DNA of 64,000 nt from Brachionus rotundiformis. Lineage: Eukaryota > Rotifera > Eurotatoria > Ploima > Brachionidae. The stretch lies in the NCBI GenBank assembly GCA_016802295.1, contig JAESIW010000122.1:655763-719762 (forward strand), in the 5' to 3' direction. The position numbers and the translations under genes were made by a program. This document shows, one piece after another, positions 23,599 through 36,000 of this stretch (its first letter is position 1; the number at the start of each line of letters is the position of its first letter). The notes below the pieces were generated by a model. It was not told the DNA's origin and ran no database searches. It saw only the letters and a list, made by a program, of their open reading frames with translations.

Positions 23599-26488
23599 CT
23601 AGTAGGTGTCCAGCTTGACGTCCAAGGTGCGGCTATCGAAGCGCGAGCCATTGAACAACTCTAAATCAAAATAAAAATGCTCACTTAAAGTGATCAGATA
23701 AAATAAAATGGCTAAAGGACCAACCGACGGCTTTTTGTGCCTGTTGCGGACTACTGAAGCGAATGAGGCCGCAGCCGCGCGATTTTCCATCCTTCATCTT
23801 GATCTCAGCGTACTCAATGTGGCCAGCTTGGCGGAACTTCTCCCTCAATTTCCTCTCGTCCCAAGAAAACGGAATCTACAAAAATCAACCATCAACAACT
23901 TTGTTTTAAATTTATTTGCCAAGGCACCTACATTTTTCACAAACACCTTCGATATGCCATTGCCGGCCGGCACGGCCGACTGTGACGGATTAAAACTTCC
24001 CAACAGACCTGAAAAACACATCGATTTAGAGTTAAGAAAGAGACGCTGAACAGTGGACAGTGGTGAGTGGAAAAAAAATGGACTATGTCCTAAATCGCAA
24101 TCACAAAACCATCCATGACATGACTCTGCCACCAGAATGGCTTACAGTGTTTAGAGATCTAAAGTCTATGTGGCCCAATGGTATAGCTAGCTTGTAATTG
24201 AGAGTACAATACTAGTAAAGTTGTATGGGCAAGGGGACCGGTGCCTTCGAGCACCGGATCAACAAGAGCACACGCAACCAACTCGGACAAGCAAGCACTC
24301 AAGTCAACTGACTTTTACATATCAATTTGAACACATGTAGTTGATTGACATCTCTAAAAAATAACTTATCCTTGGAGTCATAAACTTTTTTTTTAAAATA
24401 TGATGATATTTTGATTTGATAGTGTCATCCAATTGGACGATTATCTTTTATTTGATTATTAAAATAGAATTGAAAATTAACAAGAGATAATTTTTAGACT
24501 CTATTTTTTTCACATTACAACTAAGACAAAAATTAAGTCGCCAAATTTTAATTTTTCAACCAATCAGAATTAGACCTCTGTTAGAAAACTTACACTAAGA
24601 GATGCTTGAACAACTGTACATGAAACACAGGATATTCTTCTTAAGGCAATTAACAGAACAGTTCAGTATGCTGGAATATGATGACTTTCCTTCGCAATAA
24701 TTTTAAAAAGTTCGATCAGAAAAATACCTCCTTTTGCAAACAACTTAATAAAGTGGATAAAAATACTCGATTTGATGTTATGGACTATAGTTCCAGGACT
24801 TCTCTAGCAATTTCTTCGATCACTTATTTATCGAAGAAAATCGTGGTCTAGTTAATTCAATTAAATTAATTGTGACGAAAATCAAATTAAATATGGAATT
24901 AAACTTAGCTTACTTTAAATTTTATGATTTATTAAATAATCTTTTAAAGATAGAATTTCATATATGAAAACGTTTTTCTGTAAAAGCTCATCGAGTTCTA
25001 TTTATAAACCTAATGATTGTTCAATTTTAAAATAGACATTTAATTTTGTCCATGGGACTTAAACTTAAATAAATAAGTAATTAACATAATCTACCAATTT
25101 AGAGATGTCAGTAAACGTATACATATGAAAGAGTTAAAGAAAGAGAGAAAAAGTCTTACCAATGCCGGTATTGAGGCTGTCATTAGTGGCAGGGCTAGAG
25201 ACAGAGGAGCCACCGAGACCGGTGAGGGCGGTCAGGGCGCTGAGGGTGAGTGGGTTGGCAGTGGCCGTGGGGGCCGGGTTGCCGAGTAAGAGCGCACTGC
25301 CGATCGACTTAAGTCCGGTGGGCAGCTTGGACGAGCCGGAGCTCGAGTGCGAGCTTTTGGGCTCGTCGGCAGGCTTGGTGTCAAAGCGCACAGTCATCTT
25401 GCGGTCCATGAGCACCTGGTTGTTGAACATGCTTACCGCGTTCAGGGCCTCCAGGCTGTTCTCGTACTCGACGACGGCGAGACCGCGCGACCGGTTGTCC
25501 CGGTCGCGGAACAGGCTCACACTGGTCACGTGACCGGCCAGCGAGAACACCTCCTTGAGCTTGGTCTCGTCGACCCGGTAGTCGAGGCTGGCCACGAAGA
25601 GCCGGTTGGTGACGGGGCCCTCGACCTTGAGCTGGGCGGCGAGCTGGCCGAGCAGAGCGGTCTGGCTGGGCGCGGCGGGGGAGGTGGGCGCCGGGACCGG
25701 GGCGGCCGGCGCGCCGATGCCCAGCAGGCTGAGCAGGTTGGGCCCGCTCGAGCCGGTCAGCGAGCTGGCCAGGGTGGTGGCGAGCAGAGTGGCTGCAGCG
25801 GCCGAGTCAGTGTTCACGTTCGATGAGCCGGACGAGCCTCCTTTGCCGCTTGACAAGTAGCTCTCGCCGGCCATCTCGCGCGCCTGCCTCGTCTTGTAGC
25901 CCTCGCCGTCGATGCGCACAGATATCTTGCGGCCTCCGAGCTCATAGTGGTGCATCTTTTCGACCACTTTTTCAGCGTCGCTCTCCGACCTGAACTCAAT
26001 GGTCGCTATGCCAAGCGATTTGCCCTCCCGTTCGTACACCTCACAGTACAACGGCTCGAGCTGACACTTCTCTCTGAACAAATCCTTCAGATCAGTCCAT
26101 CTGACATCGTAGGGTATGTTGCTGACGTAGCATGTGCGCTCCCATTTGTATTTGTCGCTGTGGCGCGACGGTTTGTCGGTGCGTCGCCTGTCCCGGGACC
26201 TGTCGCGGCGTGAGGACCGCGAACGGTCTCGGCGGCGGCTGCTGCGTGAGCCCGATCGGTCTCTTCTGTCCGATCGTTTCGAGCTGGAGCCCTCGTTGTA
26301 GGCCGATGGTGACAAGCTAGCAAATAAATACAATCAAACATGGCCACAAACAAATGGGAAATAAAGGGATATTTAAGTGGATGGTTAAGTGAGCTTTACC
26401 TTCGTTTGTTTTGGCTTTGATGACCGTTTTGATAGCCTTCTATGGCTACAAAACTGTCATCGTCTCGACTACACAACATGTCCATCAT
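23599..26488 (-). CDS. hnRNP M / MYEF2-like RNA-binding protein with three RRMs
   Basis: Five exons on the minus strand: 26488-26400, 26316-25160, 24008-23932, 23875-23725 and 23660-23599. All junctions keep frame with GT-AG ends. The start is the first of three close ATGs (MMDML). Order: an Arg/Ser/Asp-rich N-terminus with SR repeats, RRM1 (RNP2 CYVSNIPYD, RNP1 SLGIATIEF), an Ala/Ser/Pro-rich linker, RRM2 (RNP2 RLFVASLDY, RNP1 SRGLAVVEY), a second Ser/Leu/Thr linker, and RRM3 (RNP2 KVFVKNIPFSWDE, RNP1 RGCGLIRF) that ends just before the stop (LDVKLDTY). This is the hnRNP M/myelin expression factor 2 layout; the family binds G/U-rich pre-mRNA in the nucleus and affects splicing. Exon 2 is very GC-rich against an AT-rich genome. 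The 1.15-kb intron 2 contains a strong hairpin at 24234-24253. Confidence 0.92.
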
Positions 26489-26995
26489 TTGTTTACAGAT
26501 TAATTAATTACTTAAATTATTTTTTTGTTTTCCTTTTTTTAAAATTGAAATACTCTTCTATCTATCTATCTATAAATATGTAGATTTTTTTTTAGGTTTA
26601 TTTTTATGTTGACTTGATCGTCATAGAGTTGCTTTTTATATTTGTAGATATGTGTTTTTATGCTAACTCAATGAGTACATGCATTGTGAGTTTGAACGGC
26701 TTTAATTTAATAAGGCGAAATTATGCACGCTAAAAAGGAAAATATTTAACAGAGTGCGAAGTGATTATTTTTGTCTTGCGAACAAGGTCACGTGTGTATC
26801 GACTGCTCTTGATGCAATTAGACAATAAACAAAGGTATTGTATTTAAATAAACGACTCTTTTTTAAAAATAAAAAATTAATTTTTAGTTTTCAATTTTTT
26901 TTCCATGTCACTTCAAGATCAAAAACATTTTATGGCGTTTTGATGGACTCCATAAGAAAAATGGAAAATTAAAAAATAAAATGCTTCACATTTTG
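26489..26995. other. Upstream flank of hnRNP M-like gene
   Basis: AT-rich, with a short TCTA microsatellite at 26557-26573. It probably holds the 5' UTR and promoter of the minus-strand RNA-binding gene. No ORF is supported. Confidence 0.4.
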
Positions 26996-26999
26996 TTAG

Positions 27000-27560
27000 A
27001 TGCGAGCGAATTCGATGCTCGAATTCTTCCACTTGGACCCTCATAATACCAATTGAGTTGATTGAATTTGTTTTGAATTTTATAAAGTTGTATCAAATCA
27101 CCACACTGATGTCTTTCTTTTAGAGTTTACAAATCCCAGATTAGCTAGCCTAGACTCATAGTTCACATTTCTAATTTTTTAAACTAATTTCGTTGCTTAT
27201 CTTTATAAATATATTCTTTTTTAAGTAACGATTTTCCGGCAAGCACACAATATTCTAGATGCGGTTTTTCATATGTTTTGTAAAGTTGCAAGAATAATTG
27301 GGCATCTTAATACACAAAAGTTCTCATGAGCATTCTAAGAATGTTTTTGGCTTTTGTTACACAAGTATCAATTTGATAATTCCACTTGAGTTTGCTGTTA
27401 ACCATTATACCTCAGTAGCGGTCTTAGATAATTAAACTCTGATATTATTCGCATTCTATTTAGAATTCTATGTTGAAATGCATATAAGCCACATTTTTCT
27501 AAGAAATTTTTAATATCATTTAAATAATTTTTGACATTATGGTATTTTTATTTTTATCAA
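27000..27560 (-). mobile_element. CR1/Jockey-like LINE RT thumb and C-terminal relic
   Basis: On the minus strand, in broken frames, one can read GVMVNSKLKWNYQIDT, then AKNILRMLMRTF, KPHLEYCVLA and KERHQCGDLIQLYKI. These are the successive conserved post-catalytic blocks of CR1/Jockey ORF2. The leading part near 27460-27540 shares a segment (ATGCATATAAGCCACATTTT) with the LINE relic at 11590-11620. Several stops show it is inactive. Confidence 0.75.
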
Positions 27561-27795
27561 AATGTAATACAAAAATTGAAGGAAAAGCTTTAAAAATGTT
27601 GCCAAAAATATATTTTAAAGTTTATTTCATTTGAAGCAATCCAAATGTTCAATATTTTTTAGAATAAAACTAACCCTTTGTGCTACTAATTAATTTAACA
27701 ATTGCTTCTTGACCCTTATTAAAAAAAAAACAAAACAACTCTACTGGCCAAAGATTGAGTTTTTGGATATAAAAAATCCCATCCTTTGCCATAAA

Positions 27796-27818
27796 GAAAT
27801 TGAAGCTTTATGATACTG
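27796..27818 (+). repeat. 23-nt exact match to endonuclease V 5' coding sequence
   Basis: This segment (encoding KLKLYDTE-like residues) is identical to 28690-28712 inside endonuclease V copy 1, about 890 bases downstream. Neighbouring bases diverge quickly. It may be the trace of a truncated third copy. Confidence 0.55.
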
Positions 27819-27934
27819 AGTCGTAAACACAAGTTTACGGTATATTATTTTTTTTTAACAAAAAATTTATTTCAGGAAAACATAAAAATTATTTTTACCA
27901 AATTTATTCGGACAAGTCCAGTATCTTCTTTTAG

Positions 27935-28170
27935 TCATTTTACTGCCACAGCTTTCGCATGATTTTGACTCGCTGTCAAACGCTTCGTTCTAATCTGATT
28001 CGATTCTTGGTCAGACAATACTTCATCTTCTGAATCTTCACCAGATTCAATTCTCTTTGGAGACGAACTTGAAGCTTGTGTATTGCTTGGTTGAAAAAGG
28101 TCTTCCTTTTTTTCGAATTGATTGAATTGGAATATCCATACAGACAGAGTCAAAATTACACTTTTTCTAC
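27935..28170 (-). CDS. Possible terminal exon of an unrecognised acidic/serine-rich protein
   Basis: On the minus strand an acceptor-like TTGCAG at about 28171 opens a frame reading GRKSVILTLSVWIFQFNQF, then a hydrophilic Ser/Glu/Asp tract (SSSSPKRIESGEDSEDEVL), ending HAKAVAVK and stop. Just upstream near 28215-28265 a short open piece HRVKYDENDWT is followed by a GTTAAG donor. Composition suggests real coding sequence, but no domain is recognised and no start was found. It could also be transposon debris. Confidence 0.35.
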
Positions 28171-28569
28171 CCTGCAATTTGATGATGACATTTATAGTGC
28201 TTAAGCCAAAATCAACAAATACAAAATCTTAACGTCCAGTCATTTTCGTCGTATTTCACGCGGTGAATGCTGTATTGAATAATTTCAACATAAAAAGAAT
28301 GAGTTTTTTAATTAATTAGTGGTCTTCTTAATAAGTGTCAATTTTATATAATAAGTTTTTTTTTATTTAATTAAGTGTTAATCTTTATTTTTATGGATTA
28401 TTTTAAAAATTGTGTACATTTATCAAATAATTGTGGTATTCTATTAAAAAATTTAGTTTTATATTAATTAAATCTCTATAGTAACTCTGTTAGCAAAAAA
28501 TTTAAAAAATATCTAATTTATGTACATAAGTTGAATAATTATTATAAAAAAAAATTTAAATTAGCAAAA

Positions 28570-29421
28570 ATGGATGATAATTTGTTTGAATTTATCTTGC
28601 CAACAAAAGAGGACAATAACCAAATGACAAATGGTATTCAGACATCTTTAATAGATCAATGGCGAAAACAACAATTAGAAAATAGAGAAAAATTGAAGCT
28701 TTATGATACTGAACCATGGCAAATTAACAAAAAAATTGCTTCTGACTTGATCGAAAATGCAGATTTTCAGAACGATCAATTAAGATATGTAGCTGGACTA
28801 GATATATCATTTGTAAAAGATAAAGACACTGCCTGTGTCGGCTTATTTGTATTTGATTTAGTTGATAATTTTAAATGTGTCTATCAGGACCTTGAGATAA
28901 TAACTATGGATCAGCCATATGTAGCTGGTTTTTTGGCCTACAGAGAGGCACCTTTTCTGCTAGAAAGATTGGAAAGACTAAAGAAACTAAAGCCCAAATA
29001 TTATCCACATTATATTTTTGTGGATGGAAACGGCCTTTTGCATGGAAACAAATTTGGCTTGGCATGTCATGTCGGACTGTACAGCGACACACCAACCATT
29101 GGTGTCAGCAAACAACTTTTTCAGGTATTTGGCTTGGAAAAGAACCAAGAACATAAAGACAGAATAAAAAATGAGCTGAAAAAAGCAGGCGACTACTTCG
29201 AGTTGAGGAGTAAGATCGAAGGAGATGACACTCTTCTGGGTTATTGCTACAGATCCACTGATTTGGCCACAAATCCCATCTATGTTTCGTTGGGAAACAA
29301 AATTAGCTGGAGCACTTGTCTCTGGATCTTGAATATTGTCACAAAAAAATTTCGAATACCAGAGCCTATCAGGCAAGCTGACTTGAATACCAGAAGATTT
29401 TTGGCAAATTTAGGTCTTTGA
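28570..29421 (+). CDS. ENDOV: Endonuclease V, copy 1
   Basis: Single exon, 283 residues, start ATG at 28570 (AAAATGG context). Family motifs are present in order: YVAGLDISF with the first metal-binding Asp (about residue 77), YVAGFLAYRE with the Glu, and IFVDGNGLLHGNKFGLACHVG with the second Asp, then TPTIGVSKQLF. Near the C-terminus is DLATNPIYVSLGNKISWSTC. Eukaryotic EndoV cleaves one nucleotide 3' of inosine, mainly in RNA; all acidic residues expected for metal binding are kept. A second gene at 45028-45867 shares an almost identical stretch from about 28953 to 29350, while the first third is much more diverged. Both genes lack introns although neighbouring genes have them. Confidence 0.95.
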   Translation: MDDNLFEFILPTKEDNNQMTNGIQTSLIDQWRKQQLENREKLKLYDTEPWQINKKIASDLIENADFQNDQLRYVAGLDISFVKDKDTACVGLFVFDLVDNFKCVYQDLEIITMDQPYVAGFLAYREAPFLLERLERLKKLKPKYYPHYIFVDGNGLLHGNKFGLACHVGLYSDTPTIGVSKQLFQVFGLEKNQEHKDRIKNELKKAGDYFELRSKIEGDDTLLGYCYRSTDLATNPIYVSLGNKISWSTCLWILNIVTKKFRIPEPIRQADLNTRRFLANLGL

Positions 29422-30097
29422 TATTTAAAAAATAGACTTTTAATAAAAAAATTTTTTTAAATTAAAATCATTGCACCAGAGGTCTTAACCGGTAAAAAGA
29501 TATACCAATCAAAGATAAAGATAAAGTTGATTAAGAAGAGGACTATAAATGCGAGTTATTTATCAAATATATATTTTTTTAAATTTTTGTTTAATATTTT
29601 TAAATATTATTAAATTTTAAAACTTGTTTTTTTTTGATAAAACAATTTAGTTTAAAACTCTAGTTGATAAAGTTTAAAAGATAATTTTAAATAAAATTAA
29701 ATTATAACATGATAAAAAAAGTTGAAATTAGTCAAATAATTAGTCAACAATGCTTATCTAGTGTAAAATTTTGAAATTAATTTCCATAATTTTGGCAAAT
29801 ACCAACATGAGTATTAAATTTTAAATTAAGTTTGTATTTTAAGTTTTTATTACAATAAGACAAAAACCTGGTAGTCGAAAGCATAAATGACATAGTCATA
29901 ATTTTTCCATAATTCTTTCAAAGCCTTATATGCTGAATTGCTTATAAAATTTAAATAAATTCCTAAAAAAATTTAAAAAAAAATTTTATAATTTAGTTCA
30001 AATCTATCCATAATACTCATGTTTGGAAAATAATTTCATAAAGATGGTAATTAGGCAAACTATTTGATAAATATGAACTAAAAATTGAAAAAAAAAG
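29422..30097. other. Region between endonuclease V copy 1 and first visible NBEAL exon
   Basis: AT-rich, stops in all frames. I looked for the missing 5' exons of the NBEAL gene here and found none. Confidence 0.5.
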
Positions 30098-33000
30098 ATA
30101 TGTGAAAAAAATGACAGCGTGCTTCAAGAGTCATGGGAAAATAAATCAGATGAGCAGATAAGTTTAGAGTTGGCAGTATCGGAGATCCGACTGTTGCCCA
30201 CTTTGGACCAGGAAGCCCAGCTGGTCTTGTTTGACAAAATAGCTCGCTTGTGCGCACAGAGTCCAGACAATCAACTCAAGTCCTGCCAAAATAACTTATT
30301 GTGCAAAATAATCCAACTGTTGAACCATCATGACCAACTCTCACCTCTTTTAATTGACAAAATATTTCACACAATAGAAATTTTAGGTAAATGCTCAATC
30401 AGTCACCTGGAGCTAAAGGAGCTGGTAAAACTACTGCAGCCCAAACAGCGGTTTCCGTACGGCTTGCAGATACTTGGTTGTTTTGTCCAATGGGCCAAGA
30501 CAAACAATTCAAATGGATTTACCAATGAGCTCTTGCTGATGGACTTTAAACCAGTGGATAGCGAAAATTTTACCTCAATCTACAATCTATCTGCATTGTC
30601 TCTTGACAGACAGGCTAAGCATTTTTTTGATTTTAGGGAAAAAAATTCCGGCATTCAAGTTGCCGGCATAAAAAAATGGCCTGGCTATGGCTTTACGTTT
30701 TACTGCTGGTTTAAAATTAGCAGTAAATTGGTGAAAAAAAGGCGCCAATTGTACTCGTTTTACACCGATTATGGCCAAGGATTTGAGGCTTTTTTTACAC
30801 CAGACTGCTCTTGTCTGGTCGTTGGCATTTGTAACAAAAAAGAGTTCACTTCTGTACAGATTAGAGAATTAAATTTTGATTCAGCTGGTAAAAATTGCGA
30901 CATGTGGCACTCAATGGCAATAGTTCACGCGCCAGCTAAAGGTCCATTTGGATACAGTCAGCTGTATGTATACATTGATGGAGTTCTTAAAAAAGAGACC
31001 AATTTCAAGCTTCCCAATTTAAATGACATTAGTCAGATTCGAATTTGTGCATCTTGTTCAAGACCAGTTGGACAAATATCAGCTTTTTCGGCACCGGCTT
31101 TAACAGCTCCATTGACCAGTTTAAAAAATGTATTCGGCATGTCCAACAAGAGCACAGAAAAGTCACTGAACATGACGTCAATACCCACAGGATCTCTGGA
31201 CACCATCTGGGACATGCCTACTAGTTTGACAGGAAAAATGAGCTCTTGCTTTGTGCTACATGATATTATCAGTGAGCTTCAAGTAAAACTTCTACATGCT
31301 ATAGGTCCTAACCAGTATGCGGTCAATTGGCTTGATATTTTGGAACTAAGTGATTTGAAAAGCAAATTTATGTTCCACTTTGACGCCAAATGCGTCAAAG
31401 ACTCGATTTGTTTGGACCTTTCTTCCAACAAAATGCCAGCCACATTTTCCGGAGATGTAGTGACATGTAAAAATTTTAAAGAATCACTCAATTCGATTGG
31501 AAGCGTTCACATATTTTATCCCCTTCTTAACTATCTGTCATCTAATCAAGATTACATTGACTTGGTTCTAAATGAATGGGTCAGCAATTCGAAAAAATTA
31601 AAATCAACTGAAAATGGCAAGACACTGGACCAAAATCATGTTCTAACCAAGAGATCATTATTTGATGGTAAGTTGAAAAACTATAATTCCATTTTTTAAT
31701 TTAAATGAGAAAACTGAACAATTTCATCTTGGTTTGCCAGAAATAAAAAAAAAAAAATTTTTTTAAAGAAAAGAGATATCTTTTTAAAGTTTTTTTTATC
31801 TTGAGATATCAAATTAAAAAATACCCATTCAAGAAGATTGTCTTCGTGTATTAAAAAAATGAGTCTTGTCCAAAATCTGTCCATTTTTTGATTCTGGTCA
31901 ACAGAGATTTAACAAGAACTCGTGTGCCATTCATTCTTATCATTGTGGCATCTTATTTTTAAGCTTACAAATATTTTTACAATAAAATTTATATAATTTC
32001 TGTTCATTAGGTCAAATTTGATTATTTATCAAAAAGTTAAATTTCTGAGCTTAATTATTTTTATCTTATATCTGTATTAAGAAAACTAATTTTTCTTATT
32101 ATTTTATGGATTATATGAGTTAAGAGTGAAAAAAATTTCAATTAAATCTGTTCATTAATTTAATGTTTTGGTAAAAACTAATTGTTATTGAATTAATTTA
32201 GTATTTCTATCAAAATTTATCCAAAATTATTAGATAAAATAATACAAATTCTTGATAGATAGAGTGGCAAAAATTTTTTACCAAAACCAATGTTCTTTTG
32301 ATATTGTGGCATTTACAAATTAAAATTTTGCTAAAAAAATTGACCAAAATGGTTAAAAAACATGGTTAAAAATCTTTCTAAATTTAAATAAAATTAAAAA
32401 TTTTAGATTCAGAAGTGGAACAAAATGTAGCCGCACTGGTTCTAAATTTTATGCGTTATTTGGTAAAGAGCAGTGAAATATTCCAAGATCGATTTGAACG
32501 CAATAATGGACTGCCTTTGCTGGCCTTCCTGCTGCCAAAATTACCCAAAAAACTTATAGACATTAATTTTCTGCGCATTTGCCAAGAGTACCTCAACGAA
32601 GCCAAAAAATCAACCAACCAGTCCCTCCTCAACTCAATATACGATAATCTAATATTCGACTTTCGCATATGGAACAAGGCCGAGTACGAAATTCGTATCG
32701 GTCACATACAATTTCTATCCACAATAATTAAAGATAATAAAAAATACTTCCGCAAAAAGTTCGGAATTCAATTTTTTTTAGATATGATAAAAACATATTT
32801 TAGTGGAAGTAGGTGCCATGTGAACTCGCAGACAGACAATCCTCACCTATTGGCAGAGTCAAATCAGGCACTTGCCAATGGCATCGATGAAGATGACTTG
32901 AAAAGCCTGAGAAATTCCCTCTTTGGCCTAATCAAATACTACGCTCAAAAGGACATACGAATCAGCGAGCTGAATGCCATGATATCTTTCATTTCCATAA

Positions 33001-36000
33001 CCAAAAATAACCAATTGCAAAATGATCTTTTGGAAGTTTTGCTAGCTCTTTTAGAAGCGCCTAATTCGGGCGATCAGCTCTATTTACTCTTGTTCGAGCC
33101 AAACATGGCAGATGGCCTATACTCTCTGTTCGTTCAGGCTGATTTGAGTGAAACAACCCAACAAAAGCTCATTAAATTGTTCAGAATTTTGCTCAAATCG
33201 AAGAAAGTGTATGAAAAAAACAAGTCCAGAATTCGCCTTGATGACTGTGGCACCTACGCCGGACTAATTAGCAAAATGACCTCTGAATTATCCCACTATT
33301 GCTATTTTAACAACTTCATAAACCACAATTTGCCATTGGAATTGCTCAAAAATGTTCTCATAGATGAAAATCCGATGCAAAATTTTGACAATCTTTGGCA
33401 CATTATGAGCATGTTGGTGTTCACACCAGTCCAATTGATAGCAGACATAGAACTTCTGGTTAAGATAAGAATACAAGTGTGTGAAGAGATATTGAAATAT
33501 TTGCGCTCAAGTCCGAGCAGTGTTCGCTATTTGACGCAAACACCAGCTTGGCAAGACACCATATGCCAGTTTTTGTGCGCTAAGCGCAAAGAAGAGCCGA
33601 GCAGGGAGAACAATCTGCCTCCGATAGTGGTCTCTTCGTCTAGCAAAATCAATAGATCCAATGAGGAGATGAGCAATTTGTACAATGAAACAGCTGATTG
33701 GGAAAATATGGAAATAACCACTTCGAATGAAAAGCAATTGGAAAAAAACGAAGTGCTCACATCGACCCCGAGTCAGATACAGAAAAAAAATGCCAATAAG
33801 GAAGTAAGCTCATTGAGCAAAAATAGAATTGGTAACAAGGTGGTGCACAAAATTGTCAAAGCTAATTCAAATGATGAAAATGAATGCTCAAATATAGAAA
33901 AAGAAGATACACAAAAAATTGACTCTTTTTCTTTCTCATCGCCTGACTTTAACTCGACTGGCAAATGTAAAAAAGACCAATTGGTCGCAAAAGTTCAACA
34001 AGTGGACGAATTGTTTGAAAAAGTTTTGCATCTTTTAAACAAATTAATTTGGGAAAGTATCCAAGGCTCGTCGATTGATGACTGGAAGGTAGACAACTTA
34101 GGCCATGGTGCTTTAATAAACAGCTTAATTGATAATTGTCTCTTTTAGGAACGCTTTCAGATATTTTCAATGCTTCATCGCTTGTCCAAAGATTTCGTCC
34201 TAGTCAAACCAATCGAAGAAATTACACTCAGATTACTCGAATCAAGCTTGGCACAGTGTATTATAGAGATAAAAAAATCAGGTATTTTTTTTTCACATAC
34301 CAATTTTATGTCAACTTAATGATGACAAAATTTATTTTAAAAACACTTTTTTAGCGAAAATCCATGACCAAGTTTTATGAGAAAAAAAAAAGTATAAATC
34401 TGGGAATTAAATATTGACAAAAATATAATCTTAGAAATTTTCTTTTACTAATTTATTAAGTGAAACTTGAAAATTGTTTTCATCTGGCCAATTAATGACC
34501 AAAAATGAGCATAAATTTTTATCAGATTGCACCATGAAAGCTAATAAGTTTTCTTATTATTGTCTTTGGTGCTCTTATTTGAACTTCTAATGCACACATA
34601 GGTTTAAATGCTAATGAAAATATTAATTTAAAATACTGCTGAGACGCACGGGATTAATTTACCAATTCTTGGAAAAAACTACTGAATTTCCCAGTATATT
34701 TTATTTTTCCTTTTCTAGCTTTGACTATTGGTGGTTATACCCATTCTTTGAACTTGATACTACAAGAGACAATCTGTTCCAGTTCTCATTGGTAGATTCT
34801 TGCCAGTTGTTTGGACATTCTGTGTTGGTACCCGCGTATACCCCTCGCTGGACCGGATTGTGCCAATTCACTTTGGTAAAGCCATTAGCTATCTTGAAAT
34901 ATTCGACAAGATCACCTCTCTCTCTCTACTCAGCATAGTGAGTCCCAACTTCTCTAATCTCTTCTCATATGATAGATGCCTAAGTGATTTGACCAATTAA
35001 ATCTTATTTGAACCCTCTCGAACTCCAAAATGTCCTTCTCGGTGTACGGACACCAAGCAAGCATCATATTAACTTTTTTCTACTTGTTGAATACCATATA
35101 TTTGCATTTATCAACATAAAAATCCATCATCCAGTCTTCGGCCTATCTCATCACAGCGTGGATGTCACCTTGTATTATTGGAAGATCCAATGGAGTTTGC
35201 ACAGTGTCTTGATTTTTTTTTTTTCGTTTTTTTCCTTATTCACTCCTTGTGGAGCATAGGGTCATTACTTTTGATTTCTACTCAAGTCGATCTTTTGCTT
35301 TCACCCTTGCTTCTCCTCATGTCATTCCCATTTCGATGAGCTTCTTTCGTGATTGTTGATCTCCATGTTACTGCTGGTCGTCCTACCTTATTGAAGGGCC
35401 CTTTTTGGTATCCGTGTATCTTTCATNNNNNNNNNNNNNNNNNNNNNNNNNNNNNNNNNNNNNNNNNNNNNNNNNNNNNNNNNNNNNNNNNNNNNNNNNN
35501 NNNNNNNNNNNNNNNNNNNNNNNNNNNNNNNNNNNNNNNNNNNNNNNNNNNNNNNNNNNNNNNNNNNNNNNNNNNNNNNNNNNNNNNNNNNNNNNNNNNN
35601 NNNNNNNNNNNNNNNNNNNNNNNNNNNNNNNNNNNNNNNNNNNNNNNNNNNNNNNNNNNNNNNNNNNNNNNNNNNNNNNNNNNNNNNNNNNNNNNNNNNN
35701 NNNNNNNNNNNNNNNNNNNNNNNNNNNNNNNNNNNNNNNNNNNNNNNNNNNNNNNNNNNNNNNNNNNNNNNNNNNNNNNNNNNNNNNNNNNNNNNNNNNN
35801 NNNNNNNNNNNNNNNNNNNNNNNNNNNNNNNNNNNNNNNNNNNNNNNNNNNNNNNNNNNNNNNNNNNNNNNNNNNNNNNNNNNNNNNNNNNNNNNNNNNN
35901 NNNNNNNNNNNNNNNNNNNNNNNNNNNNNNNNNNNNNNNNNNNNNNNNNNNNNNNNNNNNNNNNNNNNNNNNNNNNNNNNNNNNNNNNNNNNNNNNNNNN

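Noticed and set aside
24169..24260. tRNA gene in hnRNP M intron
   Set aside because: An A-box-like and a hairpin are present, but the T-arm does not fold with a standard T-loop and no acceptor stem pairs.
25162..26353. Long open frames on both strands opposite the hnRNP M-like exon
   Set aside because: They are shadows of a GC-rich coding exon; the minus frame alone gives RRM motifs and proper splice sites.
29480..29530. Possible small exon with AAAGATAAAGATAAAG repeats upstream of NBEAL
   Set aside because: Simple repeat with stops in frame and no match to the NBEAL N-terminus.
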